The notes beneath the pieces were generated by a model. The model saw nothing but the letters and a program-made list of their open reading frames with translations. It made no database searches and was not told the DNA's origin. A stretch of DNA of 64,000 nt from Polyodon spathula (lineage: Eukaryota; Chordata; Actinopteri; Acipenseriformes; Polyodontidae), in assembly GCF_017654505.1 (NCBI RefSeq), contig NC_054560.1, forward strand, positions 790,389-854,388, in the 5' to 3' direction. Positions 12,397-23,751 of the stretch are shown here, piece after piece. Within the stretch, counting starts at the first letter, position 1, and each line of letters opens with the position of its first letter. Position numbers and translations under genes: made by a program.

Positions 12397-13217
12397 CCCT
12401 GTTATTTCTTTCATTTGTATTGTTTTTACTTATTACTTATCCTACAATAATAGATTATGTGTGGTATCTGTGTGTTTGTGTGTAAATTAATGACCATGAT
12501 CTATTCCAGAAAAATATGACTGCCATTAAGGCAGAAACTGTATAAAAAGTAGACATCAGGTTTTTGTTTTTAAATCCCTGGCATTGTGATTCCTATAGAG
12601 CAAGCAAAGTGGCAAAAGATACATTTTCATAAAGTGTAAGCAAATTAGCTATGTTTTATGACTACTATAATGCAGGAATTGCACACTATTGACAATAACT
12701 GGTAAAACCCTGCATTAAAAGGAAAATATATGCAGTATTATCTGTAAACCTTGAACACAATTGAATGCTAGTTTTTATTTACTATTTGATGTTGTAATCA
12801 GATACTATTGAATGTTAGTTTGTTATAATTATGTACAATATTATTGCATCTAAGAACGCAAAAGCATTAGTCACACACTCTACAGTAAACTTCACAACCA
12901 TCTAGTCGCAGCATGAGCCCAGACTGAGGGGATCCAAGCCCTGTAGGATTTTGACCAATCAGAGAATTCTGATAAGGATGCCTTACCTTCTATAGGCTGC
13001 CTGCAACAGGACTAAGGGCAGAACAAGGGCTATTTAACCCCGGGAGATGTGAATGAAAAAATTGTACTGAGCTCGGTGCCTGGAGTCAGACCCAGGGATC
13101 CTTTGGATTCCTGTATTGAAGATTGTTATTTTGTGTACCTTTTACTATTTGAATAAAGCATTTTAAAACCAAGCAAGACAAAGAGCTTTCCATTAAACAC
13201 AAGTGTGCAAAGCTGAG
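12397..13217. other. No gene; possible LTR fragment at 12900-13200
   Basis: No coding exon is visible. Bases 12955-13165 have promoter-like spacing: a CTATTTAACC TATA-like box near 13030 and an AATAAAGC polyadenylation signal near 13151. This suggests an LTR fragment leading into the minisatellite that follows. Confidence 0.35.
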
Positions 13218-14480
13218 TTCCAGAATCCGGCGGTTCCTGAGTCAGAGACGAAGCAGTGCGGTGAGGAGCGGTAGCAGTGGATCCAGCATGGGAACAGAAT
13301 GCACAGCCAGCGGTTCCTGAGTCAGAGAAAGAGCGGTGCGGTGAGGAGCGGCAGCAGTGGATCCAGCGTGCGAGCAGAGTGCACAGCCAGCGGTTCCTGA
13401 GTCAGAGACGGAGTGGTGCGGTGAGGAGCGGCAGCAGTGGATCCAGCGTGCGAGCAGAGTGCACAGCCAGCGATTCCTGAGTCAGAGACGGAGTGGTGCG
13501 GTGAGGAGCGGCAGCAGTGGATCCAGCGTGCGAGCAGAGTGCACAGCCAGCGATTCCTGAGTCAGAGCGGTGCGGTGAGGAGCGGCAGCAGCGGATCCAG
13601 CGTGTGAGCAGAGTGCACAGCCAGCGATTCCTGAGTCAGAGACAGAGCGGTGCGGCGAGGAGCGGCAGCAGCGGATCCAGCGTGTGAGCAGAGTGCACAG
13701 CCAGCGGTTCCCGAGTCAGAGCGGTGCGGTGAGGAGCGGCAGCAGCGGATCCAGCGTGTGAGCAGAGTGCACAGCCAGCAGTTCCCGAGTCAGAGACAGA
13801 GCGGTGCGGTGAGGAGCGGCAGCAGCGGATCCAGCGTGTGAGCAGAGTGCACAGCCAGCGGTTCCCAAGTCAGAGACAGAGCGGTGCGGTGAGGAGCGGC
13901 AGCAGCGGATCCAGCGTGCGAGCAGAGTGCGCAGCCAGCGGTTCCCGAGTCAGAGAAAGAGCGATGCGGTGAGGAGCGGCAGCAGTGGATCCAGCGTGCG
14001 AGCAGAGTGCACAGCCAGCGGTTCCCGAGTCAGAGAAAGAGCGATGCGGTGAGGAGCGGCAGCAGTGGATCCAGCGTGCAAGCAGAGTACACAGCCAGCG
14101 ATTCCTGAGTCAGAGACGGAGCGGTGCGGTGAGGAGCGGCAGCAGTGGATCCAGCGTGTGAGCAGAGTGCACAGCCAGCGGTTCCTGAGTCAGAGACAGA
14201 GCGGTGCGGTGAGGAGCGGCAGCAGCGGATCCAGCATGGGAGCAAAGTGCACAGCCAGCGGTTCCTGAGTCTGAGACAGAACGGCCAGCGATGCAACTCA
14301 TTAGCAGCAGGTCCATTGTGTGAGCAGTGAGGCAGCAATTCCTGAGTCAGAGACGGAGCGACGCCGGTGTGGTTCTCATTAGCAATACCACACAACACAA
14401 TAAGCAGCAGATCCAGCGTGTGGGCAGTGAGGCAGAAATACCGGAGTCAGAAACGGAGTGACGCTGGTGCGGTTCTCATC
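13218..14480. repeat. 80-bp minisatellite
   Basis: About 14-15 tandem units of 80 bp, some shortened to about 74 bp by loss of a GACGGA-type hexamer. Each unit has TTCCTGAGTCAGAGACGGAG, GCGGTGAGGAGCGGCAGCAG and GGATCCAGCGTG. The last two units (14280-14480) are diverged and carry inserted CTCATYAGCAA words. Most units contain a GGATCC (BamHI) site. Frames of 60-120 codons on both strands follow the repeat and are not genes. Confidence 0.95.
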
Positions 14481-15190
14481 AGCAACAACACGCAATAAAA
14501 TAATATAACTAAATACAACACATCTAACAAAGACATCCAAGTATATAAAGCAATATCATTACTGTGGTTTACTTATGCCTTTTGTTTTGATGTACACACA
14601 AAACTCAAATGTAACCTAAATAAAAAACTAGAAAAGAGGACATTGCAAAGAAAAAACATCTCACCATTTTGGGTTTTGTTCATTACAGTTAGGGATGCCA
14701 ACTAGCTCTATAATTCCAGGACAATTTAATTCAGGTTTTACACTCAAAACCACAAATTAAGAAAATGATTTTGGTAATAGATTTTAATACAACAACTTTT
14801 GTTCACGCAGGTTCAATGATATTGAAGCAACGACTGAGCTATTGAAACAGCAGCAGCATATTTCCAAACTCATGCAAGCATGCAATAATTACGAATAACC
14901 AAAGCACACCAGAGTAATATGCTCATGAATAGAAATTAGTGTTTGTGGTCGAATCTCATGAATAAACAAATGCATACTACTCACCGTTGTCACCGACATG
15001 CTGGTGTAAACTTGCTTCTTTCTGCTTTTCCTTTTGTGAAATAAAAAAATTATTAACATTAACAGGATTATTGATTTGAAAACATTTATTTTATGTTTAT
15101 TTTACCAGCTTGTCTCTTGACCAAGAGAGTGACAAATAAACATCAACATAAAACACATCATTATCAATGTCAGTGTGTGTGTGTAGAAGA
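14481..15190. other. No gene recognised
   Basis: AT-rich sequence without convincing exons or repeats. Confidence 0.45.
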
Positions 15191-15194
15191 GGTA

Positions 15195-15490
15195 AAGTAC
15201 ATGTTTACTGTGGTGTTAGGAGTTGTAAAGCACGAGTTTACTGTGGTGTTAGGAAGGGTAAAGCACGTGTTTACTGTGGTGTTAGGAGTTGTAAAGCACA
15301 TGTTTACTGTGGTGTTAGGAGGGGTAAAGCACATGTTTACTGTGGTGTTAGGAGTTGTAAAGCACGTGTTTACTGTGGTGTTAGGAGTTGTAAAGCACGT
15401 GTTTACTGTGGTGTTAGGAGTTGTAAAGCACGTGTTTACTGTGGTGTTAGGAGTTGTAAAGCAGGGGTTTACTGTGGTGTTAGGTTTGAC
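15195..15490. repeat. 33-bp minisatellite
   Basis: Nearly nine tandem copies of a 33-bp unit (TGTTTACTGTGGTGTTAGGA then GTTGTAAAGCACG). Because 33 is a multiple of three, two plus-strand frames stay open and encode an 11-residue repeat (HVFTVVLGVVK in one). There is no sign that either is translated. Confidence 0.95.
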
Positions 15491-15983
15491 CCAGTGTTGA
15501 GTTCCGGTATGCGTTGAACCGGATGTTTATGAAGGGGAGGTCAAAGGTCTGGAGAGAGAGGAGTGAGATATTCCAGGGAGGTACCCGGTAGCAGGCTCAA
15601 CTATCCCCTGTTCAAATCCAAGTATTACTTGTTCATTACCAATGATGCGTATTGCAGTTATTTAAAACCCACAAATAAGCAGCCATGACATTTACCAACA
15701 TAATACTGTGATTGACTGTCACAGAAACAGATAGCTAGCTGTGAAAAAAGTTAGTATTGCTTGATAAGAAAACGTATAATGAAGTATGAAGCTTTAATTT
15801 TTTTTGGTGACAACTAAAAACAAATTATGTATATATTTTAAATATGGGCTTCTGTAGTAGGTTAAAATACTGTTTGAAAGTATAGATGATTGCATGACAA
15901 AACCTCAGAAAATTTAAAATGATTTGATTTAGCAGTCTATTTTTGTATTCATTCATCTTATCCTCTTGCGACCTTGCATATAA

Positions 15984-15986
15984 TAA

Positions 15987-16026
<40 letters not shown>
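15984..16026. repeat. (AAT)n microsatellite
   Basis: About 14 trinucleotides, forming the A/T-rich tail of the SINE that lies to its right on the minus strand. Confidence 0.95.
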
Positions 16027-16250
16027 TTTATTATTTATTTAGCACCTTTCATAGTAGCCCACCACCACAAAGCACTTTACAGAGGTAGGCTGTGAACTGT
16101 GCATTATATGCAGAGTCATTTACAATATGGCACTGATTTAACATCTCATCCGCAGGATGGAGCACAAGGAGGTTACGTGACTTGCTCAGGGTCACACACA
16201 GTGACAGGAGGTGGGATTTGAACCGGTGACCTGCCATATTGCCTCTGTAT
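16027..16250 (-). mobile_element. tRNA-derived SINE, minus strand
   Basis: Reading the minus strand from the right, GGTTCAAATCCCACC at about 16211-16225 is a good Pol III B box. The body then includes GTGACCCTGAGCAAGTCACG, and the tail GCTTTGTGGTGGTGGGCTAC leads to AAATAAATAATAAAT and the AAT microsatellite. The order (tRNA-like head, body, LINE-type tail, simple repeat) is that of a SINE. A related tail occurs at 53206-53256. Confidence 0.7.
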
Positions 16251-18040
16251 ATTATAATGTACATTGTTTTCCATTGGGTATTACTGATTACAAAAAAAAA
16301 AAAAGTTGATAGTTCTTGACTTGAAAATATCACACACATGCCCCAACAAGCCAATTGTTTTCAGTCTTCATATAGTTTGTATGTGCAAGATCCAATATAC
16401 CTAAAACTCATATAAATTACTAATATTTAAGTGCCACCTTGGTAAAACATTGATTACCCATGTACCATGTTCTAGTTGAAACCGAGTGTGAAATAGGAAG
16501 CTGGCTATTTGGAGCTCAGGAATTGAATCACAGTGCAGTCAAATTATATTCTGTATATTCTTTTTAAAAAGATATTAAAAGATCACTTTTATAAAATGTA
16601 TTTCACACTTCAAACCTGATCTTTTATTCTGTTTTATTCTCTTGTTTTACTATTTGCATTGTACTTAATGTTTTATTGTACTTAAGTTTTTCTATTATTA
16701 TTTTCTTTGTACTGTGCAGGATGCTGCCAGGATTGCTGCTCCTCGAGGTAATGTTCAGCTTATTTTGATGTATACAGGTAGTGGTAGGGTAAGCCTAGTG
16801 TTGCCTGAGGTAATTTATACGACATCTTCGTTAAAGTGTAGTGTTAACTCTAGGGCGAGTTAAAGATCTCCCGAGGTAACCTGTTTTGAATGTAACACTG
16901 ACATTGCTATTAATTGTCATTGTTTTGTTCTTGCAGACGGAGCTGTCAGCTGCTGCTCCTGTTACGTTTACTTCATACACTGTTTTCTTTTGGTATTGGT
17001 AAATACGAGCAAGGAGTCATCTAATATATTTAATTTGGCTCTTTTAATTTGTGTCTCATGGCGAAATAGCGGTTGGGTTTTGTTTTTATTTATTCGCTGT
17101 TGATCACTCTGGTTTTGTTTGATTTGGATTGATTTATTATTTCACCCTTTATTTCATCACAATTCTGTTTGCACATTTTTATTGTTGATTTGTAGTTAGT
17201 TTCACTTTGTTTTAATTTGAGTAGCACTGCTAACCCCTGTCTGCCTTGTGGCACTTGAGACCAAGCTAAACTATTATAATTTGTATATTCTCTTGCAGTG
17301 CTTGAAACTAAAATATTGCCAATTTTTATCTCTTTGAATCCAGGCTGGTGTGGTTTCTTGTGGCCTCCTAGTGGTGACTGCACTTGGGTAAAATCTTTGC
17401 TTAATTTGCATATTATTTTGCCTTTTAATTTGTCTGTTACAGTTGTAAATGTTTTTATAATAAATTATTGAAATATTTTAAAACTTTACTCATGTCTCTG
17501 CTTACTTTCATTTAATTGAAAGAGGTCTACAATTTGGGGAACCTGGCCATACACATAAAAGTATTTTACCAACTATTTCTTTGGACGAAATTCCCAAGGT
17601 GGCATAGTCAATCAAAAAACAATTACATAACGGTCGCGTTTTTCTATGCACAGAACAAAACATTAGATAGTTGAACAGAACTAACTTATTATTTGGAGTC
17701 TGAGCTCCCCCTCTCCTGCTTCAGCACAGTCGGATACAGAGTCACAGAAAAACTACAGTACTAACAAACCTCTGAGATGACTGACAGCGACCGCCAGCCA
17801 TTCAGAGCCGAACGGAGACAGGACAGACAGCAAGTATAAAAACTACACAAACAAGAGAGGATTTCTAAATGATTATTTTTGGTAAGAAAATAAAAATAGT
17901 GAGTGGTTTTACCAATGTTTATTGTATATAAATTTATTTCAGTCAATCTCATTTTTTGGGAGTTCGATGTTTAATGAGCCTTATTGATTTAATATTAAAG
18001 TAGCAAGCCTACTTAAGTTAAAAGCAACACCTAAAAATCT
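16251..18040. other. No gene; exon-like words on the plus strand
   Basis: Two plus-strand segments look like small exons: GTGCAG|GATGCTGCCAGG near 16720 and TTGCAG|ACGGAGCTGTCAGC near 16935. Both are too short to interpret, and the region between carries no long frame. An 11-bp inverted pair, TGCCACCTTGG at 16432 and CCAAGGTGGCA at 17594, may be coincidence. Confidence 0.35.
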
Positions 18041-18158
18041 ATCCTGTATTGGACGGGAAGCCAGTGCACAGATGCTAGCACAGCAGTAACGTGATCTTGT
18101 CTCTTAGTCCGGGTTAAAATTATAGCTGCAGCATTTTGTATAAGTTGCTGCAGTTGAG

Positions 18159-18395
18159 CTATAACATGGCTATGAGCACCAGAGAATAGGGATTTACAAT
18201 AGAAGATACAAAAGTATGCATCAATCTCTCAGTATCAGAGTGGGAAAGAATACTTCTCAATTTGGCAACATTTCTTATATGATAAAAAAAAAAAAAAAAA
18301 AATTTAATAATATTCCTGATGTATGTCTCAAAAGAAAGATTTGGGTTGAAGATCACACCTAAATTTCTCATTTCATCTGCAAGAGAAGCCACCAA
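18159..18395 (-). pseudogene. LINE reverse-transcriptase C-terminal fragment (L2-like)
   Basis: The minus-strand frame includes LGVIFNPNLSFETYIRNI, a poly-Phe stretch from a T run, then NVAKLRSILSHSDTERLMH and FVSSIVNPYS. In L2- and Rex-type LINEs the region after the RT catalytic domain has this layout (LGV.FD..L.F..HI, then a long helix region). Sequence to about 18040 may be more of the same copy. It is truncated at both ends. Confidence 0.65.
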
Positions 18396-18429
18396 GGAGT
18401 AAATCGGACATGTTACTTTGTTGCTTCTG

Positions 18430-19037
18430 AGATCCCAGAATCATCGCATTAAAAAGTTTTCAACCATCCATTTTCAACTATGTCACATTTAAATGTGCTT
18501 TTCTTGTGTGTTTCTATACACAATTTCTCAGGTTAACATATACTTACAGTGCAAAAAAAACAGACTGTCAGATTATGGTCTGAGAAGTAAATAGGTTTTT
18601 TGCACTGTGCATATTAACCTGAGAAAGTGTGCACACAAACTGACTTTGGATTTTGGTGAAAAAATCATGCTTCAGCTTTTTAATGGTACAGCAATTACAT
18701 GAATCCCTTGCTTTCTTGTTTTCTTTTATTTAACATGGTTAAACTAGGCAGTTGCATGAAGTGACAGCATGTAAAAAGTTTAACTGAATTCCCAAATTAA
18801 TTGTCTTTTCTTTATCTGCAACTGAATCCATTCTGTTCTGCTAAAGCTGAATTTACTGTTTTAGACCCATAATAAAATGCATTGATCAGTTTCCATCAGC
18901 ACCATTCAGTTGCCAACAGCATGTGCAAATCACTCATGCCACAGATCCATCAGTAAATAGAGAGTCTCTTATGTTACTGGATTGGATACGAGAGGATCTA
19001 CTGTACAGCCTAGTCACAGGTGTAATTTATATGGGGG
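18430..19037. other. No gene; inverted pair at 18525-18625
   Basis: TTTCTCAGGTTAACATAT at 18524 and ATATTAACCTGAGAAA at 18609 form an imperfect inverted repeat about 100 bp across. It may be a small hairpin element. Nothing else is recognised before the gypsy LTR. Confidence 0.4.
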
Positions 19038-19621
19038 TGTGATGAGTCAAAGGGGTTTCGGTCTGCAATTCAGCCTCCCAACAGTAGAAGGCATCAAACC
19101 AACTCGGGACTTCCCTTACCAAGGTCTTGTGACCATGACAAAAGTCATCTTTTTGAGGGGCGGCACCTTGGTGAGGGGTGGAAGTACGAGTATGTAAATT
19201 CCAGCCACTGGAGTCAAGTGAAATTAAGGGTACCTGTCAGTTTGGGATTGGTGATCCACTGACTACCGGGGCGGGGTTTGCATACTAAAGGGAACGTGCT
19301 ACTGTGTTTGGGGTTGGTCCTAAGGAATAGAGGCGGGGGAAAAAAGGCTGGAGGGAAGTACGTGGGAGTTTGGACTGTGTCACGAACGAAGGCCTTACTA
19401 ACTTGGCTCTTTTCTGTTTTTATTCCTTTTTGTTTTATTTTTGGATTTAAGCAGAGCGCGAAGAGGACCAAGAGGCTTCCGTTCCTTTATTTTTGATTAC
19501 TCCAGCACTCCCTCCCTCACATCCTTCTTTATTATTTTTCTTTTTTTTTTCTGTGTAATATTAAATAAAATTTTAATTTTTACACGTAAATCACTGTCTG
19601 GAAAATCCATTTTTACTCACA
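19038..19621 (+). repeat. 5' LTR of the gypsy element
   Basis: 584 bp, from TGTGATGAGTC to ACTCACA. It contains an AATAAAATTTT polyadenylation-type signal at about 19563 and a T run at 19541-19550. It matches 23752-24335 except for about nine transitions and no net length change. Confidence 0.95.
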
Positions 19622-19623
19622 CG

Positions 19624-19639
19624 TGGTGTCATTGTGGGA
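19624..19639 (+). other. Primer binding site
   Basis: TGGTGTCATTGTGGGA lies two bases (CG) after the LTR. It begins with TGG, the complement of a tRNA CCA end. The same 16 bases follow the LTR of the unrelated short element at 35469-35484. The tRNA was not identified. Confidence 0.8.
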
Positions 19640-19640
19640 G

Positions 19641-21947
19641 ATGGATCCAGCTACAGTTTTGGCGATGTTTAGGGAGCAGGAGGAGAAGCGAGAGGAGAGG
19701 GAAGCACGGCGCCAGGAACAGCTCGCCCAGTTCTTTGGTCAGCTGGTAGAGAAAATCTCGACACCAGCGGCGGAAACAGCGGTTGCCCGGATGTTTTTTT
19801 CACAACCAAAGCTACAGAAGATGACTCCGGAAGATGATCCTGAGGCATTCTTGGTCACCTTTGAGAGAGTGGCAGAAGCAGCAGGGTGGATCAAGGAACA
19901 CTGGGCCATGAAATTGGCACCCTGTTTGACAGGACAAGCGCAAGCAGCGTATAGAGCCTTGATGGCCTCGGAGGCCGCGGATTATATAAAAGTAAAAGAA
20001 GCCATTCTCTCACGCCTCGGGATCAGGGAAGAAACATACCGGCGCCGTTTCCGGGAATACCAGCTGTCCAAGGGGGTGCGGCCCCGGGTTGCGGGACAGT
20101 ATCTCCTGGATCAGTGCACCCGGTAGCTGCAGCCGGAAGAACACACACCCCAAGAACTGGTGCAGAAGATCGCCATAGAGCAGCTCACATCCATACAACC
20201 GCCAGGAAATCGGGAGTGGGTTAAAAGGAATCAACCTACCACTCTCGAGAAGGCCGTCATCCTGGAGGAGGCATATGAGGATGCGAATGAAGGCGCCGCC
20301 TCTGACCCCACTCCTGCACCTAAACTAACCAGGACCAACCCATCAGTGAAGCCCAGAGGAGGTAACCAGACCTTCAGACCATGGAGGTCGAGGTTAGCCC
20401 CATCTTGGGCGAGAGAAAACCCCCCTAACCTGTCAGTCACCAACTCACAGGACAAGCAAACCCCGTTGGTGCCTTCTACCCCAGTTTGTTACCGATGCAA
20501 TGAGCCCGGACATATAGCCAGGGATTGTCCGATGATGGAGGTAGACCTGGCAAGAAGATCCTGGTCGGCAGTAACAGGTAAGAACACTGGGGAATGTTGG
20601 GAGGGCCCTTATCAATTAAGAGTACAGGTCGGGGATAAGAGTACTAATGCATTTGCAGACTCTGGGTGTGCACAAACATTTATTCGACAAGCTCTTTTGG
20701 AGGGGGTAACCTGGGAGCCACAGGGTAAAGTGGCTATCTCATGTATCCACGGAGAAACTCGGGTTTATCCCACCACTAAAGTTAGACTTACTGTTGATGG
20801 TTACTCAGCTTACGTTAAAGTGGCTGTAGCGCAATGTTTACCATACCCTGTTCTCCTGGGAAGAGACTGGCCGTTTTTTGATCGTATTTTAGGTCGGGAA
20901 ATGGTCTTAGTTTCTACCAGGGGACAATCTAAGCAACAGGAGAAAACAATTGGCGAGATTTTCCCGTTACAATCCGACCTGTTTAACCCTAAAATCCGCC
21001 CGAGAAAAACAATGAGAGAGCGCAGGGTGGAAAAATATGAGGGAACTCTGAGACGACAAGGGGAGGGGTCTGACTCAAAGGTAAACCAATCTTGTAAACG
21101 GCAGGGTAAAGGAGTAGGTGTTCAGTGTGACCGGGGCTGCGAGGTTACTGATGTGGAAGGTCACATAATAAACGACACTCCTCTCAGCGTACCTAATCAT
21201 TGGGACCGAGATATTGACCTGGGCTATGAACAACAAAATGATCCCACATTACAGTATGCTTGGAAACAGGTTAGATATGTTGAGGGGAAGGATATGCAGG
21301 AAGGACAACCAGTGGTATTTCCGCATTTTTCTGTATCTGGGCACTTATTATATAGAATAACCTGGGCTCCTGGGACGGGACAGCTCGTAAAACAGTTATT
21401 GGTTCCTAGGCCTTTTCAGTCAGAAGTAATGAGATTGGCGCATGACATTCCATTTGCAGGTCATTTAGGAACTGAAAAGACTCAGGAACGAATTCTGGCC
21501 CGTTTTTTTTGGCCAGGGGTTTATGGTCTTGTGCGGAAGTATGTATCTGAGTGTCTGGAATGTCAATTAGCTGCCCCTAAGGTAGTTCGCCCAGCACCTC
21601 AGGTCTCACTGCCAATTATTGGAGTACCGTTTGAGAGGATTGGTGTAGATTTAGTAGGCCCTCTGGAGGGAGCAGAATCAGGATATCGGTATATTTTGGT
21701 AGTAGTGGACTACGCAACACGATATCCAGAAGTAGTAGCAAATGAATTGGTTAAAATATTTTCTAGGGTGGGAATCCCGAAAGAAATTCTCACTGATCAG
21801 GGCACTAATTTTATGTCTGGCTGTATTCAGCAATTATACAAATTACTGAAAATCCGTTCAATTCGAACCTCAGTTTTTCATCCTCAAACGGATGGGCTTG
21901 TTGAACGATTTAATCAGACTTTAAAAAGTATGTTGCACCGCTTTTAG
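19641..21947 (+). pseudogene. gag-protease-integrase of the gypsy element, with one in-frame stop
   Basis: The frame opens at ATG 19641, soon after the primer binding site, and has one TAG at 20124-20126, where a Trp codon is expected. The residues on both sides (FREYQLSKG before, EEHTPQELV and EQLTSIQPPG after) follow the SCAN pattern. Then come a zinc knuckle CYRCNEPGHIARDC (CX2CX4HX4C) near 20490, a protease site FADSGCAQTFI near 20655, and integrase. Integrase shows an HHCC finger (HDIPFAGHLG to ECLECQ) and catalytic residues in VDLVGP, TDQGTNF and GLVERFNQ. The frame ends at a TAG created by a one-base loss in a T run at 21941-21944. Integrase precedes RT in this element. Confidence 0.9.
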
Positions 21948-23751
21948 ATCAGGAGAAACGTAATTGGGCTAAACTGCTTCCCTACTTGCTCTTTGCAGTT
22001 CGTGAGGTACCACAATCCTCAACGGGGTTCTCTCCGTTTGAGCTCTTGTACAAGTGTTGTTGTTGCTTCCCTCATCAGAATCTAAGTTGTTTGCTAAATG
22101 GCAGGGTCCCTTTGAGGTCATTCGAGCAATTGGAAAAGTTAATTATGAGATCCGACAGCCTGGGCGTCGGAAGGAAAATCAAATTTATCATGTTAATCTC
22201 CTCAAACCGTGGAAAGAACGGGAGGTCCATTTTATATCTCCCGAACAGGAGGGAGAGGACTATGGACCCTCAATTGAGCCAGTATCAGCAGCTGGGGTTC
22301 TGATGGGGGAACAATTAACTCCTGATCAACGCAAAGAGGTAAGCAATTTAATCAAAATGTTTGGTGATGTGTTTTCTAACGTGCCCGGAAGAACGCATTT
22401 GATTGAACATGCTATTATCACTCCGCCAGGTCTGAGAGTTAGACAGAGACCGTATCGCATTCCAGAAAGTCGGAGAGATTCTGTCCGGAGGGAGGTGGAG
22501 TGTATGTTGAAACTTGGGATAATTGAACCTTCCCGAAGTGAGTGGTGTAGCCCAATTTTACCAATAGACAAACCAGATGGGTCACTACGGTTATGTATAG
22601 ACTTTAGGAGGGTGAATGCTATCTCCAAGTTTGATGCCTATCCCATGCCTCGGGTAGATGAACTCTTAGACAGGCTGGGGCGAGCTCGGTTTATTTCAAC
22701 TTTGGATCTGCCGAAAGGATACTGGCAAATTCCATTAGCAAAAGCCTCTCGTGAGAAAACGGCATTCTCAACCCCAGATGGTCTTTTTCAATTTTGTACT
22801 ATGCCGTTCGGACTTCATGGAGCTCCCGCAACTTTCCAGAGACTGATGGACAGGGTATTACAACCTCATCGAGAGTATGCAGCTGCATATATCGATGATG
22901 TAGTCATATACAGTTCTTCCTGGAAAGAACATTTGAGTAGATTAAAAGCCGTCCTACAGTCTCTGAGGTAGGCGGGACTCACAGTGAACATGGCAAAGTG
23001 CGCTATTGGAAAAGAAGAAACAAAATATTTAGGTTTCATAATGGGTAAGGGTAGAGTGAAACCGTTGGTTTCAAAAGTCCAGGCTTTGTTGGATTCACCG
23101 GTACCTACCACAAAAACCCAGGTGAGATCACTGTTAGGATTGGCTGGTTATTACCGCCGCTTTATTCCACACTTTTCCACTATAGCCGCCCCTCTCACTG
23201 ATCTCACTAAAAAGAACGCTCCAAATAAAATTAAGTGGAGTGCAGAGTGTCAGACAGCCTTTGAATCTATTAAAACTAATTTGAGTCAGGCCCCAGCATT
23301 AGTTAGCCAGGATTTCAGCCGAGAGTTCATCCTTCAGACTGATGCATCACAGACTGGTCTGGGGGCGGTTCTGTCCCAGGAAAAAAATGGTATAGAACAC
23401 CCGATATTATATATTAGTCGGAAGTTACTGCCGAGAGAACAAAGGTACTCTGTGGTAGAGAAAGAATGCCTGGCAGTAAAATGGGCGGTGGAGTCCTTAA
23501 AATACTATCTTCTGGGACGACCCTTTGTACTCATCACAGATCACGCCCCTTTAAAGTGGTTAGACACAATGAAGGATTCAAACGCTAGGATTACGCGGTG
23601 GTACCTGGCGCTCCAACCCTTCGCCTTTCAAATAAGGCATCGTGCAGGTAAGTTACATCAAAACGCTGATTTTTTTTCCCGGGAGGGAGGGGAAAAGGAG
23701 GGGTTAGAGGTTTCCGAGTGTTCCTTCGGCTCCACTCTGAGGGGTGGGATA
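21948..23751 (+). pseudogene. Integrase end, reverse transcriptase and RNase H of the gypsy element
   Basis: After the frameshift the integrase continues (LLFAVREVPQSSTGFSPFE) and stops matching at about 22052. There an internal deletion joins LLYK to LLLLPSSESK and changes frame. The next frame holds a GPF-type module (WQGPFEV, YHVNLLKPW) and RT with LPIDKPDGSLRLCIDFR, STLDLPKGYWQI and YIDDVVIYSS. A TAG at 22969-22971 stands where a sense codon is expected. RNase H follows in the same frame with LQTDASQTGLGAVLS, VEKECLAV, ITDHAPLKWLD and NADFFSREGG. The frame then runs on into the 3' LTR. All catalytic residues are present, but the breaks make this copy defective. Confidence 0.9.
23738..23751 (+). 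other. Polypurine tract
   Basis: GAGGGGTGGGATA-type purine-rich sequence abuts the first TG of the 3' LTR, the expected place for plus-strand priming. Confidence 0.7.

Noticed and set aside
13277..14398. Several frames of 60-122 codons on both strands
   Set aside because: They follow the 80-bp minisatellite and have no independent coding signal.
15093..15517. Two overlapping plus frames of 135 and 116 codons
   Set aside because: Both consist mainly of the 33-bp repeat; no promoter, splice or homology support.
16432..17604. Inverted 11-bp pair TGCCACCTTGG and CCAAGGTGGCA as ends of an element
   Set aside because: The match does not extend beyond 11 bp and the flanks show no target duplication.
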